From Rhodococcus rhodochrous (GTDB lineage: Bacteria > Actinomycetota > Actinomycetes > Mycobacteriales > Mycobacteriaceae), in assembly GCF_014854695.1 (NCBI RefSeq), contig NZ_CP027557.1, forward strand, positions 1,426,001-1,490,000: a stretch of 64,000 nt of DNA. Direction: 5' to 3'. The translations under genes and the position numbers were made by a program. The notes under the pieces were generated by a model. The model did not search any database. It saw only the letters and a program-made list of their open reading frames with translations, and was not told the DNA's origin. Every line of letters begins with the position of its first letter. Position 1 is the first letter of the stretch. Positions 25,503-34,872 of this stretch are shown piece after piece.

Positions 25503-26966
25503 GTGCTTCTTCGAGATGTGGTGGAGGCGCCGGGGCTCGGAATCGGTGTACTGCACGGCGACACGGAGGCCCTGAGCCGTCCGGTGCTGCGCGCGTGCAC
25601 CACCGACATGCCCGACCCCACGCGCTACGTCAGCGCAGGCTCGCTCGTGTTCACCGGCCTGGTGTGGCGACGCTCCGCCGAGGACTCCGACCTGTTCGTC
25701 AAACGACTCGTCGGAGCGGGGGTGACGGCGATGGCCGCCGGCGAGGCCCTGCACGGCCGCGTCCCCGACGACGTGGTCGAGGCGTGTGCACGACACCGCA
25801 TGCCGCTGCTGGTCGTGCCCGACGAGGTGCCGTTCAGCCGGGTCATCGAATACATGACCGGGCGGATGGCCGGGGCCCGGATGGATCGTCTGCAGACGGG
25901 GCTGGCGCGGCAGCGGCAATGGCTCGCCGCCGTCGCCGACGGTCGAAGTGTGGGGGAGCTGCTCGACGGACTCGCGCAGCAATTCGTGGTGGAATCGGCG
26001 CTGATCACCTCCACGGGCGTGACGGTCGCAGGAGGTGCCGAGCTCGACGAGACCGAACTCGACCGGATCACCGCAGCAGCGCTGACCGCCGACCGCTTTC
26101 CACTGCGGCTCGCGGGCGACCTCACCGTCCTGCCGGTGGGACGCGGACTGACGGACCGGATCGACGCGTGGTTCCTGGTGATCCGGCACGATGAGAGCGG
26201 ACCGGAGTGCGTCGAGGCGTTCTCCGAGCTCGCCTCGGTGGTCGCTCTCGATCGGATCCGGCGCGACGAACGGCGCCGGGTGGCATGGGAGATCACCGAC
26301 CGGGCCACGACCGTGCGTGCTGCGGACTCGCGGGTCGCGGTGATGGCCGAAGCCGAGGGTCGGATCTCGCCGGACGTCCTGCGCGGTCTCGTCGAGGATG
26401 TTCTCGACGGCGCCGTCACGTCCGTCGACGCGGCGAACAGGGTGGTCGCCCCGGCGATCGGCAACGACGTCGACGTGGCACGGCTGTTGAGCCGACGGCT
26501 CGGCCGTCTCGCGCCGGCACTGCGCGGCGACCGGATGTTCGTCGGTGTCGGCGGGCAGAGTTCCGACGACGACCCGGCGGGCGCGGTCCGCGCGGCAGCG
26601 TCGGCATGCGCTGCCGCACACAATGATCCGGGTCCGGTGTCGGTGCGGCGCGCCGAACTCGATTCGGCGCTCGACCTGCTGTCGACCCTGCCCGACGAAC
26701 TGCGTCGCGCCTACGCCGACCGGCTGCTCGGGGACGTCGTCGAACACGACCGGCGCACCGATGCGGGTCTGCTCGCGACCCTCGAGGCATTCCTCGACTG
26801 CGACGGATCGTGGCGGCGCACGGCCGATCGACTGCACGTGCACCTGAACACGGTCCGCTACCGCATCGGGCGGGTCGAAGCGCTCACCGGGCGTTCCCTC
26901 GCGCGCACCGGTGACCGCTTCGACCTGTATCTCGCGTTGCGTTCCTTGGAACCCGCTCTCGCGTGA
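25503..26966 (+). CDS. pucR: PucR-family transcriptional regulator
   Basis: A 487-residue regulator. The N-terminal purine-catabolism regulator domain (about 1-120, MLLRDVVEAPGLGIGVLHG, PDPTRYVSAGSLVFTGL) is followed by a GGDEF-like CdaR linker and the C-terminal PucR helix-turn-helix: DGSWRRTADRLHVHLNTVRYRIGRVEALTG. PucR proteins sense purine breakdown intermediates such as allantoin or allantoate and activate catabolic genes. It is divergent from the deaminase-xdh operon and lies between two purine operons. GTG at 25503 with AGGAGG at 25489 is a very strong initiation site. Confidence 0.92.
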   Translation: MLLRDVVEAPGLGIGVLHGDTEALSRPVLRACTTDMPDPTRYVSAGSLVFTGLVWRRSAEDSDLFVKRLVGAGVTAMAAGEALHGRVPDDVVEACARHRMPLLVVPDEVPFSRVIEYMTGRMAGARMDRLQTGLARQRQWLAAVADGRSVGELLDGLAQQFVVESALITSTGVTVAGGAELDETELDRITAAALTADRFPLRLAGDLTVLPVGRGLTDRIDAWFLVIRHDESGPECVEAFSELASVVALDRIRRDERRRVAWEITDRATTVRAADSRVAVMAEAEGRISPDVLRGLVEDVLDGAVTSVDAANRVVAPAIGNDVDVARLLSRRLGRLAPALRGDRMFVGVGGQSSDDDPAGAVRAAASACAAAHNDPGPVSVRRAELDSALDLLSTLPDELRRAYADRLLGDVVEHDRRTDAGLLATLEAFLDCDGSWRRTADRLHVHLNTVRYRIGRVEALTGRSLARTGDRFDLYLALRSLEPALA

Positions 26967-26996
26967 GCGGTATCCGTTGTCGTGCCGCGTGAGTGG

Positions 26997-27917
26997 TCAC
27001 ATGGCGCCGGTGTAGGGCTCCCAGGAGATGCCGGCATCGGGGGCGTCCTCGCGCAGCACGCTCGCCTGGATCAGTCCGTAGGGCCGGTCGTCGGCGTGGA
27101 AGACCTCACCGGCGTTCTCCACTCCGAAACGTGCCAGATCGTAGAGGAAGTGGTGCTTGTTCGGTGCGGACAGGCGGATCTCGGCGATCGACGGGTAGCG
27201 CTCGAGCACGGCGCGGCCCATCTCGTACAGGCTCTGTTGCAGGGCCTTCGAATGCAGGTTCGCGAACACCTCGAGGAGGGTGGCGCGCACGCCCGCGTAG
27301 ACGGCGTCCCAGTCGACGTCGGTCGACGCGAACCGCCAGCGTGCCTGGAGGCTCGTCGCCATGATGCGATCCTCTGCCGGTTCGAGGACCGTGTACGGGT
27401 CGGTGAGGAAGCCCTGGAACTCCGAGCCGGTGGACTTGAGGACGACGAGGTCCTTCAGGCCGCCGACCACCCATTCGCGGCGGTCGGTCCCGGTGTCCTC
27501 GACGGTGATCGCGGCGGTGCGGACCTCGGATCCCTTGCGGGTCCAGGTGTGGTCGTGCCCGGCGCCGTCGACGACGACCCGCTCCCAGGCGTACTCCTCG
27601 ATCTCGATGCGTGCCGAGCGGACGGGTTCGACGTCGTCGACGAAATGCCGTGCGAGCGCGAGACCGTACTCCTCGACGAACTCGACGCCCTTCTCCTTGG
27701 CGTAGGAGTAGATGGTCTGCTTCTGGCTGTCGGTGGGCAACACCGTGCCCTGATCACCCTCCAGGTGTGCGGTGTCGAAATCGCCGTGCAGGCAGGACGA
27801 GACGTTCAGGTCGCGGATCTCGTGCCGGTCGGTGTCACGCACGATGCGCACCACCCGGTTCTCGGCCTTGCCGTAGCGGTGCGGTCCGAGGACGATCTTG
27901 CCGGTCAGTTCGGTCAT
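26997..27917 (-). CDS. uox: Urate oxidase (uricase)
   Basis: A 306-residue cofactor-free enzyme that oxidises urate with O2 to 5-hydroxyisourate and H2O2. Two T-fold (tunnelling) halves are visible: YGKAENRVVRIVRD, VLPTDSQKQTIYSYAKE with the catalytic Lys and Thr, VLKSTGSEFQGF with the urate-binding Phe/Gln region, and NLHSKALQQSLYEMG with APNKHHFLYDLARFG. The sequence has a short form with no peroxisomal tail, as in bacteria. It lies last in the uraD-uraH-uox operon, 5 bp after the HIUase stop. H2O2 must be handled by catalase elsewhere. Confidence 0.95.
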   Translation of the reverse strand: MTELTGKIVLGPHRYGKAENRVVRIVRDTDRHEIRDLNVSSCLHGDFDTAHLEGDQGTVLPTDSQKQTIYSYAKEKGVEFVEEYGLALARHFVDDVEPVRSARIEIEEYAWERVVVDGAGHDHTWTRKGSEVRTAAITVEDTGTDRREWVVGGLKDLVVLKSTGSEFQGFLTDPYTVLEPAEDRIMATSLQARWRFASTDVDWDAVYAGVRATLLEVFANLHSKALQQSLYEMGRAVLERYPSIAEIRLSAPNKHHFLYDLARFGVENAGEVFHADDRPYGLIQASVLREDAPDAGISWEPYTGAM

Positions 27918-27922
27918 GGTGG

Positions 27923-28246
27923 TCAGCTCCCGCGGTAGGTGGAATACGAATAGGGCGACAGGAGGAGCGGCACGTGGAAGTGGCTGCTGCCTTTCGGGAT
28001 ACGGAAGGTGATGGTCACCTCCGGATAGAAGGACGCGACTCCACGGCTCGAGAACCAGTCGCCGGTGGCGAAGGTCAGGTGGTAGGTGCCCTCGGGCAGC
28101 GCGTCGGTGAAACCGGTGAGGCGGCCGTCGTCGTCGGTGACGCCGGCGCCCAGCGAGGTTCCGTGCGTGTCGGTGAGGGTGACGTGCAACCCCACCGCGG
28201 GTGCACCGGCCGTCGCGTCGAGCACGTGGGTACTCAGGGTGTTCAT
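27923..28246 (-). CDS. uraH: 5-hydroxyisourate hydrolase (transthyretin-like)
   Basis: A 107-residue protein that hydrolyses 5-hydroxyisourate to OHCU. N-terminal LSTHVLDATAGAPA (catalytic His7), a middle GDWFSSRGVASFYPEV, His in SHFHVPLLLSPYSYSTYRGS and the C-terminal YRGS signature are all present; this tetrapeptide distinguishes it from true transthyretin. Its ATG overlaps the uraD stop by four bases. Placement between uraD and uox matches pathway order. Confidence 0.95.
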   Translation of the reverse strand: MNTLSTHVLDATAGAPAVGLHVTLTDTHGTSLGAGVTDDDGRLTGFTDALPEGTYHLTFATGDWFSSRGVASFYPEVTITFRIPKGSSHFHVPLLLSPYSYSTYRGS

Positions 28247-28749
28247 GCGCGGCTCCCTGCGGTCTCGGTGACGATCCGTTCGAGGCGGAGTCGGGTGATC
28301 TCGGCGAGCGCCGCTCGCATCTCGGCCTTCTCGGTCTCCGGGTCGTTGCCGAGGCGACGTTCGAGGATCTCCAGCAGTTCCGATGCCGTGCGGCCGGCGG
28401 CGCGGACGAGGTAGACGTGCCCGAACCGTTCCTCGTATTCGCGGTTGCCGGCGGCGAGCCGGTCGAGGATGTCGGCGTCGGCCGTGGTGACGGCGGACTG
28501 CTCGCGGCGGGAAGCAGCGTGTTCGCTGCGTTCGCCGATGCGCGGGTGGCCGGCGAGGGCGTCGGCGAGGTCGTCACCGTCGAGGTTCTCGGCCGCGGCA
28601 GCGGCGGTGGTGAGCAGCACGGTGCGCGAACCGAACGGGCGCGCCGCGACGACGGAGTGCGCCCATGTCCGGCTCGAACAGCAGTCGAGCAACAGAGCGA
28701 CGGCCTCGTCCTCGGGCATCGCATCGAACCGGGCCGTTGTGAGCTGCAC
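28243..28749 (-). CDS. uraD: OHCU decarboxylase
   Basis: A 168-residue enzyme that decarboxylates 2-oxo-4-hydroxy-4-carboxy-5-ureidoimidazoline to S-allantoin. The catalytic His is His68 in GHPRIGE, with Glu73 and a following SRREQSAVT; YEERFGHVYLVRAAGRTASELLEILERRLGN is the C-terminal helix signature of the family. The GTG at 28749 has a strong AAGGAGGG. First gene of the uraD-uraH-uox operon. Confidence 0.93.
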   Translation of the reverse strand: MQLTTARFDAMPEDEAVALLLDCCSSRTWAHSVVAARPFGSRTVLLTTAAAAAENLDGDDLADALAGHPRIGERSEHAASRREQSAVTTADADILDRLAAGNREYEERFGHVYLVRAAGRTASELLEILERRLGNDPETEKAEMRAALAEITRLRLERIVTETAGSRA

Positions 28750-28889
28750 GGACCCTCCTTTCGTCGGTGCATTCGATACTGTCCGGTGGGCGTGCGGCGG
28801 GGGAGGTGCAAGCGCTACAGAGTTCGGTTCGCCGCGGGTGCGTCGGTTGGATGATCGACCAACGAGGTGGTTGCGTCTCGAACGTTTTT

Positions 28890-28922
28890 CTGGAATAGTT
28901 CCAGTTATTGGATTTATTCCAG
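28890..28922. promoter_or_regulatory. Nested palindromes, candidate operator, before an unknown gene
   Basis: CTGGAATAGTTCCAG (28890-28904) is a perfect 6-bp dyad around TAG. CTGGAATA (28890-28897) and TATTCCAG (28915-28922) form a second perfect 8-bp pair spanning 33 bp. The stretch is much more AT-rich than its surroundings. It lies 49 bp upstream of the ATG at 28971, consistent with a repressor or activator site; it may also serve the divergent uraD promoter region 140 bp away. Confidence 0.55.
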
Positions 28923-28970
28923 AAAAAGTGGCGACCCGGATGGGGTCGCAGGGGTTGAAGGAGTGATCAC

Positions 28971-29363
28971 ATGTTCACCGCCGACCGTCCTCGAGCAGTG
29001 ACGCTTCCGCCGGTCGTGCTCGGCGGACTGCGGCCTCTCTACCGGCAGATGGTCCGCAACAACGTTCCGGCCGCATCGTTCGAGCACACCGCCGGACGGG
29101 CCGTCTTCGACGTCTGCCTGATCGCGGGGGAGCACGGTCCGCAGCTGCAGGTCCGCGCCCGCGACTTCGGGATCGACTTCACGCTCGCGATGACCACGCA
29201 CTTCCGTATCGCGCCCGTGATGAGCGACGACCAGTACCGCGCACTGTGCTCGGTGCTCGCACCCGGCGCCGAACCGGCACCGGACGTCGTCCTCGACTTC
29301 CTGCAGCAGGTGGTCGTGCAGTCGCCCGCGGTGCTCGCGCGGACGCACACCTGCGCTGCTTGA
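28971..29363 (+). CDS. Unknown 130-residue soluble protein
   Basis: I do not recognise this 130-residue protein. It is soluble and compact: an N-terminal helix pair (LPPVVLGGLRPLYRQMVRNNV), an alternating beta region (FDVCLIAGEHGPQLQVRARDFGIDFTLAM) and C-terminal helices (DDQYRALCSVLAP, DVVLDFLQQVVVQ), with a helix-strand-helix pattern like a small sensor or regulator-partner domain. GAAGGAG precedes the ATG with 7-bp spacing. The palindromic upstream region suggests tight regulation. The gene is alone between uraD and fumarase. Confidence 0.65.
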   Translation: MFTADRPRAVTLPPVVLGGLRPLYRQMVRNNVPAASFEHTAGRAVFDVCLIAGEHGPQLQVRARDFGIDFTLAMTTHFRIAPVMSDDQYRALCSVLAPGAEPAPDVVLDFLQQVVVQSPAVLARTHTCAA

Positions 29364-29449
29364 GTCCGAATTTGCTCGTCCTGTGGACATGAGCACACGC
29401 TTCGGCAGCGTGTTTCTGTCCGCACGGTGCGCACATCCACCCGAACGCG

Positions 29450-29480
29450 AACGGCCCGGCAGGAATCCTGCCGGGCCGTT
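29450..29480. terminator. Strong hairpin terminator between converging genes
   Basis: AACGGCCCGGCAGG (29450-29463), loop AAT, CCTGCCGGGCCGTT (29467-29480): a perfect 14-bp stem. It lies between the unknown 130-residue gene and fumarase, which converge, so it may serve both. No T-tract. Confidence 0.85.
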
Positions 29481-29509
29481 CGGGGTAGTGCGTCTACAGC
29501 GAGTCGGGT

Positions 29510-31207
<1,698 letters not shown>

Positions 31208-31467
31208 TGTTTCTCCTGGAAGAGGGCTGATGATCGCCGTACACGTTAGCGGCGCCGACGCAAGGCCTTGACAACGGGGCATGTGACGGACTCGACCTGC
31301 AGACTGAATGTGACTTGCGTCTCGAGACTTTCGGCGGCGTGTTTATGTCGCCGACGACCGGAAATCCCGGAAGGAAGTCGAGGCCGGAGTGTTCGCCGTC
31401 ACGGCGGCCGGCAGGCCCCGATCCGTACACTTGACCGGATGTTCGAGAGTTTCCGGAGGGATCGCAC

Positions 31468-32238
31468 GTGACCGTAGAAATCGAACGGTTGCCCTCGCCC
31501 GAGACCGGACGCCTGCCGTCGCTGGCCTGGCTTCCCCGTTTCCACGCCTGGATCGATCTTGCCGTCGTGATCGCGGTGCTCGTCACCACCAACCTGATCG
31601 CCCACTTCACCACCGCGTGGGCGTCGATCGCGACCGTGCCGATCGCAGCATGCGTGCTGGTCGCGATGATGCGTCGACGCGGCATGCGCTGGTCGGAACT
31701 CGGACTCTCACCTCGGCACTGGAAGAAGGGGACGCTCTACTCGGTAGCAGCCGTGGCCCTCGTCCTGGCGGTCGTCGCGATCGGTATCGCCCTGCCGTTC
31801 ACCAGGCAGTTCTTCCTCTCCGAGCGCTACGCCACGATCTCCGGTGCCCTCGTCGCCTCGATGATCATCATCCCGCTCCAGACCGTCATCCCCGAGGAAC
31901 TCGCCTTCCGCGGGGTGCTCCACGGAACCCTCGAGCGGGTGTGGGGCGCACGCGGCGTCTTCGCCGCGGGATCCCTGCTGTTCGGCCTGTGGCACGTCGC
32001 CTCGTCGTTCGGTCTCACGGCGGGCAACGCCGGCCTCAGCGCCTTCCTCGGCGCCGGACTGCTCGCGCAGATCGCCGGCATCGTCGGCGCGGTAATCGCG
32101 ACCGCCGCCGCGGGCTTCGTGTTCACGTGGCTGCGTCGTCGCAGCGGCAGCATCCTCGCGCCCATCGCGCTGCACTGGTCGCTCAACGGCGCCGGTGCCC
32201 TCGCTGCCGCGCTCGTCTGGCACGCCACACTCAACTGA
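31468..32238 (+). CDS. CPBP-family intramembrane metalloprotease
   Basis: A 256-residue membrane protein with about 6-8 hydrophobic segments. CPBP (Abi) motifs: VIPEELAFRGVL (Glu143, Glu144, Arg148), FGLWHVASS (His176) and ALHWSLN (His about 236), all three catalytic motifs intact, so activity is likely. The family processes prenylated or peptide substrates; some members modify bacteriocins or regulate immunity. GTG at 31468 has GGAGG upstream. It overlaps the 2H phosphoesterase gene by one base, so the two are coupled. Confidence 0.88.
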   Translation: MTVEIERLPSPETGRLPSLAWLPRFHAWIDLAVVIAVLVTTNLIAHFTTAWASIATVPIAACVLVAMMRRRGMRWSELGLSPRHWKKGTLYSVAAVALVLAVVAIGIALPFTRQFFLSERYATISGALVASMIIIPLQTVIPEELAFRGVLHGTLERVWGARGVFAAGSLLFGLWHVASSFGLTAGNAGLSAFLGAGLLAQIAGIVGAVIATAAAGFVFTWLRRRSGSILAPIALHWSLNGAGALAAALVWHATLN

Positions 32239-32762
32239 TGGCGCTGGCGGTCTGTCTCCTGTTCGACACCGAGACCGACCGCGCGATCCGGCGACTGTGG
32301 GGCCGGCTCGAGGAGAGCGGCATCCCGACCCTGCTCACCCACACGCACCGCAAGCACGTGCCGCACCTGTCGTACGCGGTACTGCGGACCTACGATCCAC
32401 CCGCCGTCGTCTCGGCCCTCGAGAACATGCCCGACGGGGGACCCGTCCCGGTCTACATCGACACGCTCGGGCTGTTCCGGCGCGGCCGGGCGTCGCTCGT
32501 GCCTGCCCCCTCGACCGAACTCGTGCAGCGGCAGGACCGCGTCGTGCAGGTCGTGGAGACGACGGGAGCGGACCTGCACCGCTACTACGTCCCGGGACGC
32601 TGGACCCCGCACTGTTCGCTGAGTCCCCGAACCCGGCGCGAGGAACTCGACCGCCTGGGCGCGGTCGTCTACGACGTGCTGCCCATCGAAGCGACACTCG
32701 ATCGCGCGGTGCTGATCGACACCGCCACCGGCGAGCACACGCCGCTACGGATGATCCCGTGA
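32238..32762 (+). CDS. 2H phosphoesterase / 2'-5' RNA ligase family protein
   Basis: A 174-residue protein with two H-x-(S/T) motifs: HVPHLSYAVL (His43) and WTPHCSLSPRT (His125), which form the symmetric active site of the 2H fold. The family cleaves 2',3'-cyclic phosphates or seals 2'-5' bonds in RNA; the exact activity is not determined by sequence. The ATG overlaps the protease stop (TGATG). It converges on a small gene after 7 bp. Confidence 0.82.
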   Translation: MALAVCLLFDTETDRAIRRLWGRLEESGIPTLLTHTHRKHVPHLSYAVLRTYDPPAVVSALENMPDGGPVPVYIDTLGLFRRGRASLVPAPSTELVQRQDRVVQVVETTGADLHRYYVPGRWTPHCSLSPRTRREELDRLGAVVYDVLPIEATLDRAVLIDTATGEHTPLRMIP

Positions 32763-32769
32763 GGGAAAC

Positions 32770-32985
32770 TCACTCCTCGGGGTTCTCCACCCACGGTCCG
32801 TACGGGGGTGGGCCCTCGCTCTGGATCTGCAGGCCGAAGTGCGGACAGTGCTTCCACACGTAGCCGTGCAGGACGTGTTCTTCCGACGTCGCGGTGTTCA
32901 TCAGGACGAGGTCGCCGCTGGGGCGGTGTTCGAGGGCGAAGCCGGACTCCCGCTGATCGAGAACCCACCATTTCGCAGTGCTCAT
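32770..32985 (-). CDS. Small conserved hypothetical protein
   Basis: A 71-residue protein: MSTAKWWVLDQRESGFALEH begins a compact beta-rich fold with VLMNTATSEEHVLHGYVWKHCPHFGLQI, rich in Trp, His and aromatic residues. I cannot assign a family. The ATG at 32985 was chosen since the longer frame (to 33024) has an unlikely N-terminus. Coding signal is good, function unknown. Confidence 0.6.
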   Translation of the reverse strand: MSTAKWWVLDQRESGFALEHRPSGDLVLMNTATSEEHVLHGYVWKHCPHFGLQIQSEGPPPYGPWVENPEE

Positions 32986-33070
32986 GTCGGTGTCCTCCGC
33001 ATGATCCGCTCGGCAGACGCGCACCTCCCACGTTAGCGCGGAAACCGTTCGTGATCGGCCGATTCGGCGA

Positions 33071-33850
33071 TCACGCTCCGCTCAGCGCCCGGGCCGTCGC
33101 CTCGTCGGCGGGATAGAACGCCTCGATCGCCAGTTCCGACACCGTCACGTCGAGCGGGGTCCCGAAGAGGGTCGTCGTGCTGAAGAACGACAACTCGCCG
33201 GCCTCGGTCCGCAACCGCATCGGCACGACCAGCGAATGCGGTTCGACCTCGTCGACCGGATCGTCGCAGGGATAACCGGCGAGTTCGTCGTACAGGCGCA
33301 GCAGGACGGGGTCGGCGGTCGCACCGATCTGGTGTTGCAGCCGGGCGAGCAGATGACCGCGCCACTGCCCGAGATCGACGATGCGCGGCGCCAGTCCCCG
33401 CGGGTGCAGGGTCAGGCGCAGCACGTTGATCGGCGGTTCCAGCAGTTCCGGAGCGCACCCCTCGACGAACACCCCGACGGCGTCGTTGGAATCGACCATC
33501 GTCCAGTGCCGGTCGACGACGAGTGCGGGAAAGGGGTGGTGCGACGACAGGATTCGCGTGATCGCGTCGGAGATCGCCGCCATCGGCAGGTCGCCGAGGT
33601 GATGCTCGGGGTAGACGGGCGCGTGGCTCGCCGCGACCAGGATGGTGTTGCGTTCGCGCAGCGGGATGTCCAGCCGGTCGCTCAGCTTCAGCACGGTCGC
33701 TCGTGACGGGCGGGACCGGCCGGTCTCGACGAAGCTGAGATGCCGCGACGAGATGCCGGCGGTGTGGGCCAGGGCGAGCTGGCTCAGGCCGCGGCGCTCG
33801 CGCCATGCCCGCAGCAGGGCTCCGGCGTGGGGAGTGTCGACCGTGGTCAT
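33071..33850 (-). CDS. XRE-family regulator with MmyB-type ligand-binding domain
   Basis: A 259-residue protein. The N-terminal helix-turn-helix LLRAWRERRGLSQLALAHTAGISSRHLSFVETGRSRPSR (about 12-50) is followed by the MmyB-like PAS-type domain: LSSHHPFPALVVDRHWTMVDSN, GLAPRIVDLGQWRGHLLARLQ and a final hydrophobic TEAGELSFFSTTTLFGTPLDVT. Such regulators bind small hydrophobic ligands and usually control an adjacent oxidoreductase. Here the divergent neighbour is the DUF1330 gene at 33938, separated by 87 bp. Confidence 0.88.
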   Translation of the reverse strand: MTTVDTPHAGALLRAWRERRGLSQLALAHTAGISSRHLSFVETGRSRPSRATVLKLSDRLDIPLRERNTILVAASHAPVYPEHHLGDLPMAAISDAITRILSSHHPFPALVVDRHWTMVDSNDAVGVFVEGCAPELLEPPINVLRLTLHPRGLAPRIVDLGQWRGHLLARLQHQIGATADPVLLRLYDELAGYPCDDPVDEVEPHSLVVPMRLRTEAGELSFFSTTTLFGTPLDVTVSELAIEAFYPADEATARALSGA

Positions 33851-33937
33851 GCACCCGACAGTAGAGCCGGCGGGGAACGGTCACCATTACTTCCGGGGTA
33901 ATCGATTCCGTGCACGACGAGGCGCAGGGTGGTCCCC

Positions 33938-34279
33938 ATGAACGCATACGCAGTGGCTCATCTCCGCAACGTCGACCTCAACGACGACATCGTCCGGTAC
34001 ATCGAGACCATCGACGACACCCTCGCCCCGTACGACGGACGCTTCCTCGTCCACGGCGTCGACCCCGAAGGGATGGAAGGCCCCTTCGAGGGGAACCTCG
34101 TGATCATCGAATTCCCCGACGTCGACCGTGCCCGATCCTGGTACGAATCCCCGGAGTACCAGGCGATCCTCCCGCTCCGCACCGAGAACTCCGAGGGATG
34201 GGCGGTCGTCGTGCAGGGCACACCGCCCGGCTACCGCGCCACACACTTCCTCGACAAGGTGTTCGGCGCTCAGCGGTAG
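33938..34279 (+). CDS. DUF1330 family protein
   Basis: A 113-residue protein of the dimeric alpha/beta-barrel type. MNAYAVAHLRNVDLNDDIVRYIETIDDTLAPYDGRFLVHG, then VIIEFPDVDRARSWYESPEYQAILPLR, which is the DUF1330 signature. Function unknown; relatives are small dimeric proteins that may be enzymes or heme/quinone binders. The ATG at 33938 was preferred to the GTG at 33929. It is divergent from the MmyB-type regulator, which may control it. Confidence 0.85.
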   Translation: MNAYAVAHLRNVDLNDDIVRYIETIDDTLAPYDGRFLVHGVDPEGMEGPFEGNLVIIEFPDVDRARSWYESPEYQAILPLRTENSEGWAVVVQGTPPGYRATHFLDKVFGAQR

Positions 34280-34280
34280 T

Positions 34281-34847
34281 TCAGGACAGGATGCCGGCCG
34301 CCCGGGCCGGTTCGGCGTAGGCCCGCGCCAGCGACTCCACCGTCTCGTGGGCGTTCAACCCGCTCGGATTGGGCACCACCCACAGCGGGACGTCGTCGAT
34401 CGTGTCGTCCTGCCGCCCGGCCTTCGCCTTGCGCCGGCCGAAGGCCGCGCGGTAGGCGGTGATGCCCGCGACCGCCACGGCACGAGGGCGGAACTCGGCC
34501 ACCACGTTCGCCAGATGGCGCCCGCCCTCACGCAGTTCTTCGTCGGTGAGCTCGTCGGCGCGGGCCGTCGCGCGCGGCGCCAGGTTCGTGATGCCGACAC
34601 CCCGCTCGAGCAGGTGATCGCGGTCGGCGTCGCTCATGCCGGACGACGCGTCGATCAGCCGATCGACGATGCCGGCGCGGAACAGGGCGGGGTAGAAGCG
34701 ATTTCCGGGCCGTGCGAAGTGGGCTCCCGTTGCCGCGGTCCACAGTCCCGGATTGATGCCGACGAACAACAGGCGGCAACCGGGCGCGACGAGATCGGGG
34801 ATCACCGCATCGCGGAAGGACTCGAGTTCGGCTCGTGTGAAACCCAT
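34281..34847 (-). CDS. mug: G/U mismatch-specific DNA glycosylase (Mug)
   Basis: A 188-residue uracil-DNA glycosylase family 2 enzyme. Motif 1 is FVGINPGLWTA (about 28-38, Asn catalytic-site motif GINPG), NLAPRATARADELT is the recognition segment, and PNPSGLNAH (160-167) is the intercalation loop. It removes uracil or thymine from G:U/G:T mispairs, e.g. after cytosine deamination in this GC-rich genome. It converges on the DUF1330 gene with one base between the stops. Confidence 0.9.
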   Translation of the reverse strand: MGFTRAELESFRDAVIPDLVAPGCRLLFVGINPGLWTAATGAHFARPGNRFYPALFRAGIVDRLIDASSGMSDADRDHLLERGVGITNLAPRATARADELTDEELREGGRHLANVVAEFRPRAVAVAGITAYRAAFGRRKAKAGRQDDTIDDVPLWVVPNPSGLNAHETVESLARAYAEPARAAGILS

Positions 34848-34872
34848 CCACCCAAACTAGCCGGAGCGACGC

